NCBI GenBank assembly: GCA_021399445.1
Contig: JAJTUQ010000013.1
Coordinates: 295,125 to 359,124 of the forward strand
Reading direction: 5' to 3'
Length of the DNA stretch: 64,000 nt
Source: Xylogone sp. PMI_703
Lineage: Eukaryota; Ascomycota; Leotiomycetes
The position numbers were made by a program, and so were the translations under genes. Shown here one piece after another: positions 55,817 to 64,000 of this stretch. Below the pieces are notes generated by a model. It ran no database searches. It was not told the origin of the DNA and was given only the letters and a program-made list of their open reading frames with translations. The stretch's first letter is position 1. Each line of letters starts with the position of its first letter.

Positions 55817-58800
55817 CAGGATATACAATATTCGACGTTGTAGTCGCTTGATCAGGTAAAAGTACAGATAATCCTAATACAGAAGTTACTCGAGAGACTG
55901 CCACATAAAACTGGCCATGTGTAAAGACCGGTAATCGTAGATCAAGGCCGACCTTGTCAAAAGATTGACCTTGAGACTTGTTTACGGTCATGGCAAAGCA
56001 TACACGAAGGGGGAATTGCTTGCGAGAGAGTGTAAATGGTAGATCTCCCTCGTTTGACGTCAACTTGACTCGAGGAATTGATCGGACCTGGCCATCCCAT
56101 TCACCACCTAATAATCGCGCTTCAACTGTATGATTTCGTAAAGCCGTAACAACCATCCGTGTACCATTACACAACCCTTCCTGTGCGCATATATTACGCA
56201 TAACCATTACCGGCACTCCAACGGCCAACGTCAGTTTAGACGAAGGTAAAGATGACAGTTCTATCGATTGTAATAGCTCTGCCGAGTATACGTGCCCTGA
56301 ATCGTCTGCCTCGTTAACATCTGCTGAATCTACGGATGAATAAGTGCGTGTAGGAGCGGGAAACCGGCCTAAAACTGTATCGTTCAAAGCCCTTACGTTC
56401 GCGTTAAGGGTTGAAAGTAATGCTCTCCCACGGAAAACGCTGTAATCTCTACAGCCGGCTTGCAACAGAGATAGTGGGTAAATGTCGTCTAGTAAACTAT
56501 CTAAGTTTACGGCTGTAGATATGGTCGAAGGAAGTGAAGTAGGGCCATAGAGAGCTTTATCGTAAGGAAGGGCACCAATCCACTGAACAAAATCAGCCTC
56601 CCCATCGCCCGGCCGCACACGCATATTCGTCCTCAAACGTAATTTGCGTAATCGTAGCCATATAAAAGAGCGTTGTAGACAGGCACATACTGTATCGGCT
56701 CGAGTACCACGTGGCACTACTGGTAAAATTTGAGCAAAATCACCTCCCAGGATGACGGGAACGCCTCCAAATAGAACATCTTCAGTTTCAACGGACCGTA
56801 AATCGCAGAATAACCTGTGGACAACTTCAAAACACTGCTTATTTTGCATGGGAACCTCGTCCCATATAATGAGATCGGCTTTTTGGAGTATTTTAGCCAA
56901 CTTTCCATTCTTGGTTATAGAACTGACCGAATCCTCGTTCAATTGCATAGGTATCTTGAACTGTGAATGGGCTGTACGACCTCCTGGCAGTAAAAGCGAG
57001 GCAATACCGGTTGAAGCTACACAGAGCACATTCTTGCCCAATCCACGAAAGTAGTGGCATAAGGTCTTATATAAAAAAGTCTTACCGGTCCCACCAGGCC
57101 CTTGTAAGTAAAAATGCGCATTTTGTGGCTCGTTTTCAACAGCGGTAACAATTGTATCAAAACAATCACGCTGGTCCTGATTCAACTGAGCTTGCATATT
57201 AGAAGCCATATTAGCTTCCTCTATAGGATTATACTCTTGTACAGTGCGATCATATATAGCTGACCAATCAAAACAGAACGCCGGCAAGCCAAAATCAACA
57301 ACCGTTAACTGCGTATCGCGAAGCTTTTCGTTCAATATATACAGACCGTAATCACACTCCGGGTGTTCCAATACCACTGGAAAGCTCGCATGCGTGAGAG
57401 AGCTCAGAAAATAACGCAAATCGTCGCATAATTCCTTCTTAAAACGATCCCACAGGGCCGCAGGATTGCCAATCAATCGCTGGCACAACCCAATAAGGAA
57501 TGTGGTCCGTAAACGACTGGCGGGATCAAATTGAATAACTTCTTCAAAACAACGAAACCACTCCTGATCGTTCTCAGCTAGGCCTCGGGCAACGCATGCC
57601 TCATAGTATGATGCGTATCGCACGTCGTCTACCACATACAGGTCCTCAAACGAACGGGGACCGCGTACAGAGGTCAGCAAAAGCCGTAAATAAAACCTCT
57701 CTCCATGAGCAGGGCTACAGTGATACATGCGGCCAATCGATACACCCTGTTTACGCTTTTTCCAGCAGTGATTCTTCATATCCCACACGCAATGTTCAGG
57801 GAACTCTTGGTATAACCACTGGTGGCCCTCCTCGTGCTGAGCATTGTACTGAAAAAATGCCATAAGCTTAGAATTAGACGCCTCAAGCTGGTCTGCCAGC
57901 GCTTCCGCTCCCAAATCGTCACGGAAGCTCACAGTCTGCTCTCCTTGGAGGTGTACAGGAAGGCGTGTCACAGGAGGCCATTCCTGATGTGTCTTGTATT
58001 CCATTAAACGCGCAAAAGCTTCCATAGGGCCGATATACCGAGCCTGAACATACTGTGTAATCTCGTCGTTGTTGTTGCGATTGGTGACCGAAAGAGTAGA
58101 GCGGTCATGGCCTTTATACACATACTTGTGGATATACTTTACGGCCGCAATTGTACTACATATCTCAACGTTAATGTGACAGTTGAATTTTTGCAGTAAA
58201 TAAGGGTTGTAAGGTACAATCCAGCGATTATCTCCCAATATTAGCTGTCCAGAATTGTCTAATTTGTGAACAAACGTCTGACCATCGTTCCTACGGCGGT
58301 ATTCTGGGTACCCATCCTCAACAACAACTGTAGCGTCCGTAAATCTCTTGGGAAACCTTTTTGAGCACTGTTCTGGTTCACCGGGCGATTTTCGCTTCAT
58401 ACAGGGGCTCTTTGAGTTCGGGCCGCAAAGATGATGAACCATATGTGTGGTTACTAATTCGCGCAAGATGCCATGGGGATCACGACCTGGGCGTGGGATT
58501 TCAGCGCAAATCACCTCATCAATCAACTCCGGTGAAAGTTCAGGCGTGCCACGCGGTCTGTAAAGAAGGAAATGGATATGCGGAAGGCCACGTTTTTGAT
58601 ACTCAATCGTAAAGCCATGGCCAGCCCAAGGTCCCAAGACGCCAGCCTTCAAATCCTTGACCAATTCACGCTTTTTGCCTTCAAAAACTCGTGCTATCAG
58701 ATCAGGTCGATCTGTAGCACTCTGTCCCGGTAAAAGATTCTGCTGAATTTCCGGCCAATTGGGATTTGCGGTCATGGTAATAAAGTAGGTAGGTTTCCCA

Positions 58801-59621
58801 AAGTGTCGTACCAAAGCCATCACATCCTGAAACAGTTGCTGCATAGCACGATCGCTTCCTGCAAACGAAGAAGGGAGTATAATACGACGACCTATATCTG
58901 CGGCATCCGTATCACCAGCGTGTAAAGCGTCATATACACACTGGTACAGATCGGCCCGTATTCGCGACTGGTTAAAACGATTCCATTCAAGCCTTGAGGT
59001 TTCTACGGTCACATACGCATCAACTACGTACTGCTGAAAAAGCCTAGCTCCGTAAAAGATAGAAGAAAACTGATCTTTGCGAGGGTGTAAGTAGTATTGT
59101 AACCACTTTTGAAGCGTTAAACGGCGACCTTCACGCTGACCGTGCAACTCCATATTATAGCCCCAGCCGTAATCACCGCGTGGAAATAAAAGCACATAGT
59201 GTAGTGGCATGTAAGCTGGGTGGCTTGCAGGAATCGTTTTTAAGCTCGAGTCTCCAGATTCAGTGCGGTCGGCAAGGACGATATCTCTTGATCTGTACTG
59301 GCTCGTCTCATCCGGAATAATAGCGGCAATTTCATTGCCAGTAGGAAGATTGATGCGGCCTGGGTGATAATCCCCTTCAGCAATCAACTCCATCCGAGGG
59401 TTCAATATTAAACGGGACGTATTTGGTTGAAGGTTCATACGCTCCGTAGCTGTCATATAGAGGTGAATAAATGGGTTACAGTCCGTAAGCATGGTATGAA
59501 GCTCACGAAGCAACGTTCGATCTAGTCCTTGCCGATGTCGAATATTCGTTGCATAATCAGCGTCATAAAAAAACAATTGAGCAAACGCAGGAACGGTCTG
59601 AGAACCTGGTTGTAAAGGCCC
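55791..59621 (-). CDS. Helitron B Rep/helicase, N-terminus cut by the recombinase-RecQ element
   Basis: About 1270 codons of Helitron protein without a stop. The first residues come from inserted DNA, and the Helitron sequence starts GPLQPGSQTVPAFAQL. Present: Helitron-like N domain, Rep motifs (GLPHIHFLLY for the metal-binding HIH; KYIHKYVYKG for the tyrosine region), helicase Walker A GPGGTGKTF, Walker B LIIWDEV, the later motifs DFAQILP and NKSQGQSFDKVGLDL, and QFYVAVSRV at the end. All catalytic parts look intact. The missing N-terminal zinc-finger half can be seen in copy A (52362-53522). The product would nick and peel one strand for rolling-circle transposition. Without a start codon this copy is probably not expressed. 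Confidence 0.88.
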   Translation of the reverse strand, partial: GPLQPGSQTVPAFAQLFFYDADYATNIRHRQGLDRTLLRELHTMLTDCNPFIHLYMTATERMNLQPNTSRLILNPRMELIAEGDYHPGRINLPTGNEIAAIIPDETSQYRSRDIVLADRTESGDSSLKTIPASHPAYMPLHYVLLFPRGDYGWGYNMELHGQREGRRLTLQKWLQYYLHPRKDQFSSIFYGARLFQQYVVDAYVTVETSRLEWNRFNQSRIRADLYQCVYDALHAGDTDAADIGRRIILPSSFAGSDRAMQQLFQDVMALVRHFGKPTYFITMTANPNWPEIQQNLLPGQSATDRPDLIARVFEGKKRELVKDLKAGVLGPWAGHGFTIEYQKRGLPHIHFLLYRPRGTPELSPELIDEVICAEIPRPGRDPHGILRELVTTHMVHHLCGPNSKSPCMKRKSPGEPEQCSKRFPKRFTDATVVVEDGYPEYRRRNDGQTFVHKLDNSGQLILGDNRWIVPYNPYLLQKFNCHINVEICSTIAAVKYIHKYVYKGHDRSTLSVTNRNNNDEITQYVQARYIGPMEAFARLMEYKTHQEWPPVTRLPVHLQGEQTVSFRDDLGAEALADQLEASNSKLMAFFQYNAQHEEGHQWLYQEFPEHCVWDMKNHCWKKRKQGVSIGRMYHCSPAHGERFYLRLLLTSVRGPRSFEDLYVVDDVRYASYYEACVARGLAENDQEWFRCFEEVIQFDPASRLRTTFLIGLCQRLIGNPAALWDRFKKELCDDLRYFLSSLTHASFPVVLEHPECDYGLYILNEKLRDTQLTVVDFGLPAFCFDWSAIYDRTVQEYNPIEEANMASNMQAQLNQDQRDCFDTIVTAVENEPQNAHFYLQGPGGTGKTFLYKTLCHYFRGLGKNVLCVASTGIASLLLPGGRTAHSQFKIPMQLNEDSVSSITKNGKLAKILQKADLIIWDEVPMQNKQCFEVVHRLFCDLRSVETEDVLFGGVPVILGGDFAQILPVVPRGTRADTVCACLQRSFIWLRLRKLRLRTNMRVRPGDGEADFVQWIGALPYDKALYGPTSLPSTISTAVNLDSLLDDIYPLSLLQAGCRDYSVFRGRALLSTLNANVRALNDTVLGRFPAPTRTYSSVDSADVNEADDSGHVYSAELLQSIELSSLPSSKLTLAVGVPVMVMRNICAQEGLCNGTRMVVTALRNHTVEARLLGGEWDGQVRSIPRVKLTSNEGDLPFTLSRKQFPLRVCFAMTVNKSQGQSFDKVGLDLRLPVFTHGQFYVAVSRVTSVLGLSVLLPDQATTTSNIVYPEVLEDFRD

Positions 59622-59784
59622 TCGGATTAGACGTCGTGTATTGGGCGCACAGTACAAGTTGAGCGACGATGGTGAATGGTCAGATTAAGGTTTTGAGGCC
59701 CGTGCGAGAGAAGATGTATTGTGCGCACAGTACGAGTTAGGGTTATTTTCCAGAACCACGAAATTCGACGATTTGACCGCAGAT
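59622..59784 (+). repeat. 5' end of recombinase-RecQ element, unit 1
   Basis: Starts TCGGATTAGACGTCGTG. Palindrome 1 is GTATTGGGCGCACAGTAC (59638-59655), palindrome 2 is GTATTGTGCGCACAGTAC (59716-59733) and TTAGGGTTA lies at 59737-59745. Confidence 0.75.
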
Positions 59785-62700
59785 ATGGAATTGGCATATG
59801 AAGTTAGACCCATCCCCGAAGTTTGGAGTGATTTGGTCCATTTGAACGTGAGATATAAGGTGTTGTTGTGTTTGAGCGACCGGTGCAATAAAGCGGTCAG
59901 CGCCCGTGGATTAGCAGAGCATATCCGCAAGTATCACGACGTCAAGCCAGCAATCCGCCATCAAGTTGAGCAGTATGCAAAAGAATTCAAGCATGATTAC
60001 AATTATGCAACGATTCCAATCCCCGAGAATGGTTTGGCACCACAGCCCATCATCCCCATCGTGGATGGTTACCAATGTAGAGAGTGTTCGTATATAACCC
60101 AAAGTGAGCAGAAAATTCGACGCCACGCAAACAAGGACCATAAGAAAAAGCGAGCAACAATCGACGAAATATGCACCAGAGTACGGGTGCAAACATGGTT
60201 TCGGGATGGCAAAGAGCGATATTGGGTGGTGGACGAGAGCCAGCAGGCCGACGAGGAGTATCAACGTCGCCAGATCACCGTCCCCGATGTGGGAGAAGTC
60301 AACAACAACCCGGTTGACGGAGAAGGGCCAGATGAGGAAGTCCCAGCGTGGGTTTCGGCCAGTGATCCAATTGCCCAAGAGATTCGGGCATGGGAGATAG
60401 CCAAGCAAGAGCATCGTGCAACATTGTTAGCCACGGTGCCAGCCGACGAGTGGGATCCATGGTTGCGGTTTACCGGATGGAATGCAGTATTGCAGCAGTC
60501 CAAGCATGATTTGGTTAAGACACATGCGTTCAGTGAAGTAGCCAAGCCAGAGGAGCCACAGTTGTGTCGATTGATGACGGCATGGGGCCGGATTTTGGAG
60601 CGGTGTTTGGATACGTTGGCCAGCGTGGACCACAAGGATGCGTTGAAGTGGTGGAAGTCGCCGAAAAATGAGGTGGCCCACCAGCACCCATTCGAATTAC
60701 ACCAGAATTCAAAGTCCGTAGACCGGTGCAGCGAGGATTGGCAGCGGTTCATATGTTATGCCATGCGGACAGCACCCGAGGAAGAGGGAGGTGAGACGGG
60801 TAAGTGGAATTTAATTAAGTTCCGAGAAGTCCAAGATTTATATACAATAATATATAGAAAGAGCAAGATTTAACATTCACGGTCGGCAGAGACAGGAGTC
60901 ACGTTTACAAGTAGTCAGTGGAAGTGCATCAACCGCATACGCGAATGGATGAAAGAGAACGAAGACCCCGATGAACCCACGGCCGAGAATGACCCATTGG
61001 CCAGTATGTTGATGTGTTTGTGTATGTTGGTGTTGATGCAGGACACCAGCCGGATCCCATTGTACGAGTCGCCATTGATGCATTATATGGCGGTTCGCGG
61101 GATTGACGTGCAAGGCCCACGGTTGCGGTCATCGATGAAGTCCACGCCCACAATGGGACGCATATTGTGGATCGGGCGGTTGATTATGTTGGAGGTGGCA
61201 GTTCCATTGGTGGGGTGGCCCGAATTAAGGTTGGAGGCCAGGCATGAATTGCGGTCCGTCCCGGAGCGGATCCAGGAGATTCGACGACGACATTTGTGTG
61301 AGGGGTCGTTTTCACCGATATCCAGCATTTTGTCACAGTTAGCCAAGGGTAAGAAATCCAATGACCAGCATCAAGAGCCATCGAATATCAATTGGTCACG
61401 AGACGAAGAGACAGTTTATTATTTGGGGCCCGGGATTCGAATGGACAGATTGCGTTGGATGTGTCGGAATTTAATTTATGAATTAAATATATTAATTCGC
61501 GAATTAATGTTTGATCAACCACCACCCGCCATTGATTTAACAACCATTGAGGATACCATGGCGTGGAGTGCAGCATTTCGACGATTGGAATATAGTTTTA
61601 TTGAAAATATTAAAAACCATCAAAAATGCAAGGTAGGATGGGAATATTTATACCGGCATATTCGACGAAAAGACAGTCCATGGTCATTAATCAAGAAAAC
61701 CAGCGATGGGACGGAGACATGGAACCAGTCACAGAAGAGAGCATATTTGAAGAAGGGACGACAGTTTTTATACAAGTTGATGGAAACCATGCACATTACA
61801 GGGGGCCAGCCGGCGCGTGGACCCGAGATTGGATCGATCAAGGTAAGCGTGAAAGTATATTTCAGTTGAAGTGTGTAACATATCATAATCATGCATCATA
61901 GGTCAGCAACAGTGTATATTCAGCACGCAACATATATGTCATCAACGGACAAGTATGTTTTTTGACCATGTACGACAAGTCACGCAAACGGCGAGGTAAT
62001 ACAGATTATATTGTGCGGTTTTTACCCACAGCCGTAAGTCAGATTGTAGTACAGTATTTGGTGTATATACGGCCATTCGCACGAGCGTTAGATCACCGTG
62101 AATCAGAATATTTATTTGCAGATGAACGTGGACCCATGGCCGGAGAACATTTGAGTCAGCAATTAGCCAAAGATACACAGAAATATTTGAAGGTGCGGTT
62201 GACCACACGCGGATACCGGCAGGTGGCCGTCGGCATTGCAGTCCGCAAATTGGGAAAGGCCAGCCGGACATGGGAGACGGAAGAAGGGTTGACGGCGGGG
62301 CAGGAGGAGGAGGAAGACGAGGAGGAAGAGGGTGAGGATGGTGAGATGATGGGAGAGGATGAAATGGAAATAGCGTTGGATACATTCCGACATGTTTTAA
62401 TTCGGTGAGTGAATTAATGTTTTATATATCATATATCATGAGATGTAGAAAAAAGAAATGCATCAGATTAACCATAGACAGACAAGCAGGGCATCAACGC
62501 CGCGTTGCACAACGGCATTACGCCATCGACGGGGATTTTTTACATCGATTGGGGCCGGAATTGATCAGCGTGTTCGAGCATGCATCAATCAAGTGGCACG
62601 AGTTTTTGGAGCTAGAGACCACAGGTAGCAAAGGCGTGGGAAAGCCACGGACCAAACACGAGCGAGGGATCAGTGATGAATTGATCAAATACAGCATCCC

Positions 62701-62940
62701 ACGACGAATCAAGATGGAGCACCGGGCAGAAGCAGATTGTCACCATAATACGGACGGCAGCAGGCATAGTGGGATTTCCCCCGCCGGGCAGGTCAAATCA
62801 GGGCGTACCAAGAGCAAGGCCACGGCCAAGGCGACGGTCAAGGCGATTGAGGGAATCAAGGCCATATACGGACCGCAAGGACGTTTTAAGTCAGTAGAGC
62901 AGCAAGAGGCCATGGAATTCGTATATAGCGGCCATCGAGC
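59785..62940 (+). pseudogene. OrsD zinc-finger / tyrosine recombinase / RecQ fusion, truncated in RecQ
   Basis: Exons 59785-60799, 60896-61842, 61902-62404 and 62482-62940 keep one frame (about 974 residues). Start: ATG at MELAYEVRPIPEVW, as in the other units. Residues about 20-120 are an OrsD-type double finger (CLSDRCNKAVSARGLAEHIR; CRECSYITQSEQKIRRHANK). The middle is Trp-rich, similar to DNA-binding arms. Exons 3-4 look like a tyrosine recombinase catalytic core: TTRGYRQVAVGIAVRKL for the Arg region and QAGHQRRVAQRHYAID for the His..Tyr region. The end (YGPQGRFKSVEQQEAMEFV) is the start of a RecQ helicase, cut by unit 2 before Walker A. The layout recalls fungal telomere-linked RecQ genes. 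Recombinase activity is inferred. Confidence 0.7.
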
Positions 62941-63103
62941 TCGGATTAGACGTCGTGTTATGTGCGCACATAACAAGTTGTATGCAAACAGGGATTGGTC
63001 AGATTAAAGTTTTGTGGTCCGTGCAGGGAAAGATGTTATGTGCGTACACAACAAGATTAGGGTTATATAACAATTCAAGAAATTTAATGATTTGACATCG
63101 AAA
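62941..63103 (+). repeat. 5' end of recombinase-RecQ element, unit 2
   Basis: TCGGATTAGACGTCGTG start. Palindrome 1 is GTTATGTGCGCACATAAC (62957-62974, perfect), palindrome 2 is GTTATGTGCGTACACAAC (63035-63052) and TTAGGGTTA lies at 63057-63065. Confidence 0.75.
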
Positions 63104-63693
63104 ATGGATTCAGCATATGCAATTAAACCCATTCCCGAGGTTTGGAGCCATTTGGTCCATTTGAATGTGAGATATAAGGTGTTGTTGTGTTTGAGCGACC
63201 GGTGCAATAAAGCGGTCAGCGCCCGTGGATTAGCAGAGCATATCCGCAAGTACCACGACGTGAAGCCAGCAATCCGTCACCAGATTGAGCGATATGCAAA
63301 AGAATTCAGGTATGATTACAATTACGCGACGATTCCCATTCCCGAGAATGGTTTGGCACCACAGCCCATCATCCCCATCGTAGATGGATACCAATGTAGG
63401 GAGTGTTCGTATATCACCCAAAGCGACCAATATATACGACGGCACGCAAACAAGGACCACGAGAAAAAGCGAGCAACCATGGACGAGATATGTACCAGAG
63501 TACGGTTGCAAACATGGTTTCGGGATGGCAAAGAGCGATATTGGGTGGTGGACGAGAGCAAGCAGGCCGACGAGGAGTATCAACGTCGCCAGATCACCGT
63601 CCCCGACGTGGGAGAAGTCGACAACAACCCGGTTGACGGAGAAGGGCCAGATGAGGAAGTCCCAGCGTGGGTTTCGGCCAGTGATCCAATTGC
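63104..63693 (+). pseudogene. OrsD zinc-finger protein, unit 2, truncated by unit 3
   Basis: From ATG 63104 the frame matches unit 1 closely (same fingers CLSDRCNKAVSARGLAEHIR and CRECSYITQSDQYIRRHANK) up to SASDPIA at about 63691. There it runs into the next element start and a stop soon after. Only the OrsD part remains. The recombinase and RecQ parts are absent. Confidence 0.75.
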
Positions 63694-64000
63694 TCGGATT
63701 AAACGTCGTGTTATGTGCACACACAACAAGTTGTATGTAAACGGGGATTGGTCAGATTAAGGTTTTGAGGCCCGTGCAGCGAGAAGACGTTTTGTGAACA
63801 CACAACAAGATTAGGGTTATACAATAATCCACGAAATTTAATGATTTGACATCGAAAATGAATTCAGCATATGAAGTTAGACCCATCCCCGAAGTTTGGA
63901 GCGATATAGTCCATTTGAACGTGAAGTATAAGGTGTTGTTGTGTTTGAGCGACCGGTGCAACAAAGCGGTCAGCGCCCGTGGGTTAGTAGAGCACATCCG
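63694..64000 (+). mobile_element. Unit 3 of the recombinase-RecQ element, running off the window
   Basis: TCGGATTAAACGTCGTG start. Palindromes GTTATGTGCACACACAAC (63710-63727) and GTTTTGTGAACACACAAC (63789-63806), TTAGGGTTA at 63811-63819, then ATG 63858 and the OrsD protein start (MNSAYEVRPIPEVWSDIVHL), open to the window end. Whether this copy is complete cannot be seen. Confidence 0.75.

Noticed and set aside
60261..60752. Long minus-strand frames over the OrsD/recombinase gene
   Set aside because: GC-rich coding DNA leaves the opposite strand open. Splice sites and conserved fingers are on the plus strand.

Overview
The window looks like a repeat-rich stretch of a filamentous ascomycete (Pezizomycotina) genome. 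The genes have short introns of about 46-65 bases with GT..AG ends. AT-rich blocks and in-frame stops of the C-to-T / G-to-A kind suggest RIP. The families present (Helitron, hAT, pogo, Tc1/mariner, Copia, DUF3435, OrsD-domain and RecQ proteins, UstYa/DUF3328 enzymes) are typical of that group. I cannot name the species.

Layout. 1-12.1 kb is transposon territory: an apparently intact four-exon hAT transposase (1.2-3.6 kb, minus), a four-exon Helitron Rep/helicase gene whose C-terminal tail has stops (4.4-10.4 kb, plus), an unidentified ORF and a pogo fragment. 12.7-41.1 kb holds what I read as a fungal ribosomal-peptide (dikaritin / UstYa-type RiPP) gene cluster, split up by transposon insertions. 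In order: a 2-oxoglutarate/Fe(II) oxygenase, a UstYa-family enzyme, an acyltransferase-3 membrane protein, a second UstYa-family enzyme, a type-3 copper tyrosinase, two unidentified genes, a broken third UstYa gene, a second acyltransferase-3, and a secreted precursor with five 25-residue repeats bounded by Kex2-type KR and RR sites. A 14-base motif close to CAAGGCGAGGCGAG recurs in several of the cluster promoters and may mark common control. Between these genes lie MITEs, solo LTRs with 5-bp target duplications, a RIP-degraded hAT, a mariner fragment and a dead DUF3435 tyrosine recombinase (the family that includes Starship captains).

41.6-46 kb is AT-rich, RIP-like DNA with hAT, LTR and OrsD-domain relics. 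46.0-51.7 kb is a very young Copia element with apparently identical 230-bp LTRs, a GATAG target duplication and a half-tRNA(iMet)-type primer site. 52-59.6 kb holds two Helitrons in opposite orientation, one inserted in the other. 59.6-64 kb holds three head-to-tail, successively truncated copies of an element that encodes an OrsD-type zinc finger protein fused to a tyrosine recombinase and the start of a RecQ helicase. Each copy starts with two 18-bp palindromes and TTAGGGTTA. This end looks subtelomeric.

How the cluster would work (inference): the precursor enters the secretory pathway and is cut by Kex2-like proteases. The Tyr-containing core is then oxidatively cyclised and decorated by the UstYa-type enzymes, tyrosinase and 2OG oxygenase, and perhaps acylated by the membrane acyltransferases. 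The product cannot be predicted from sequence alone.
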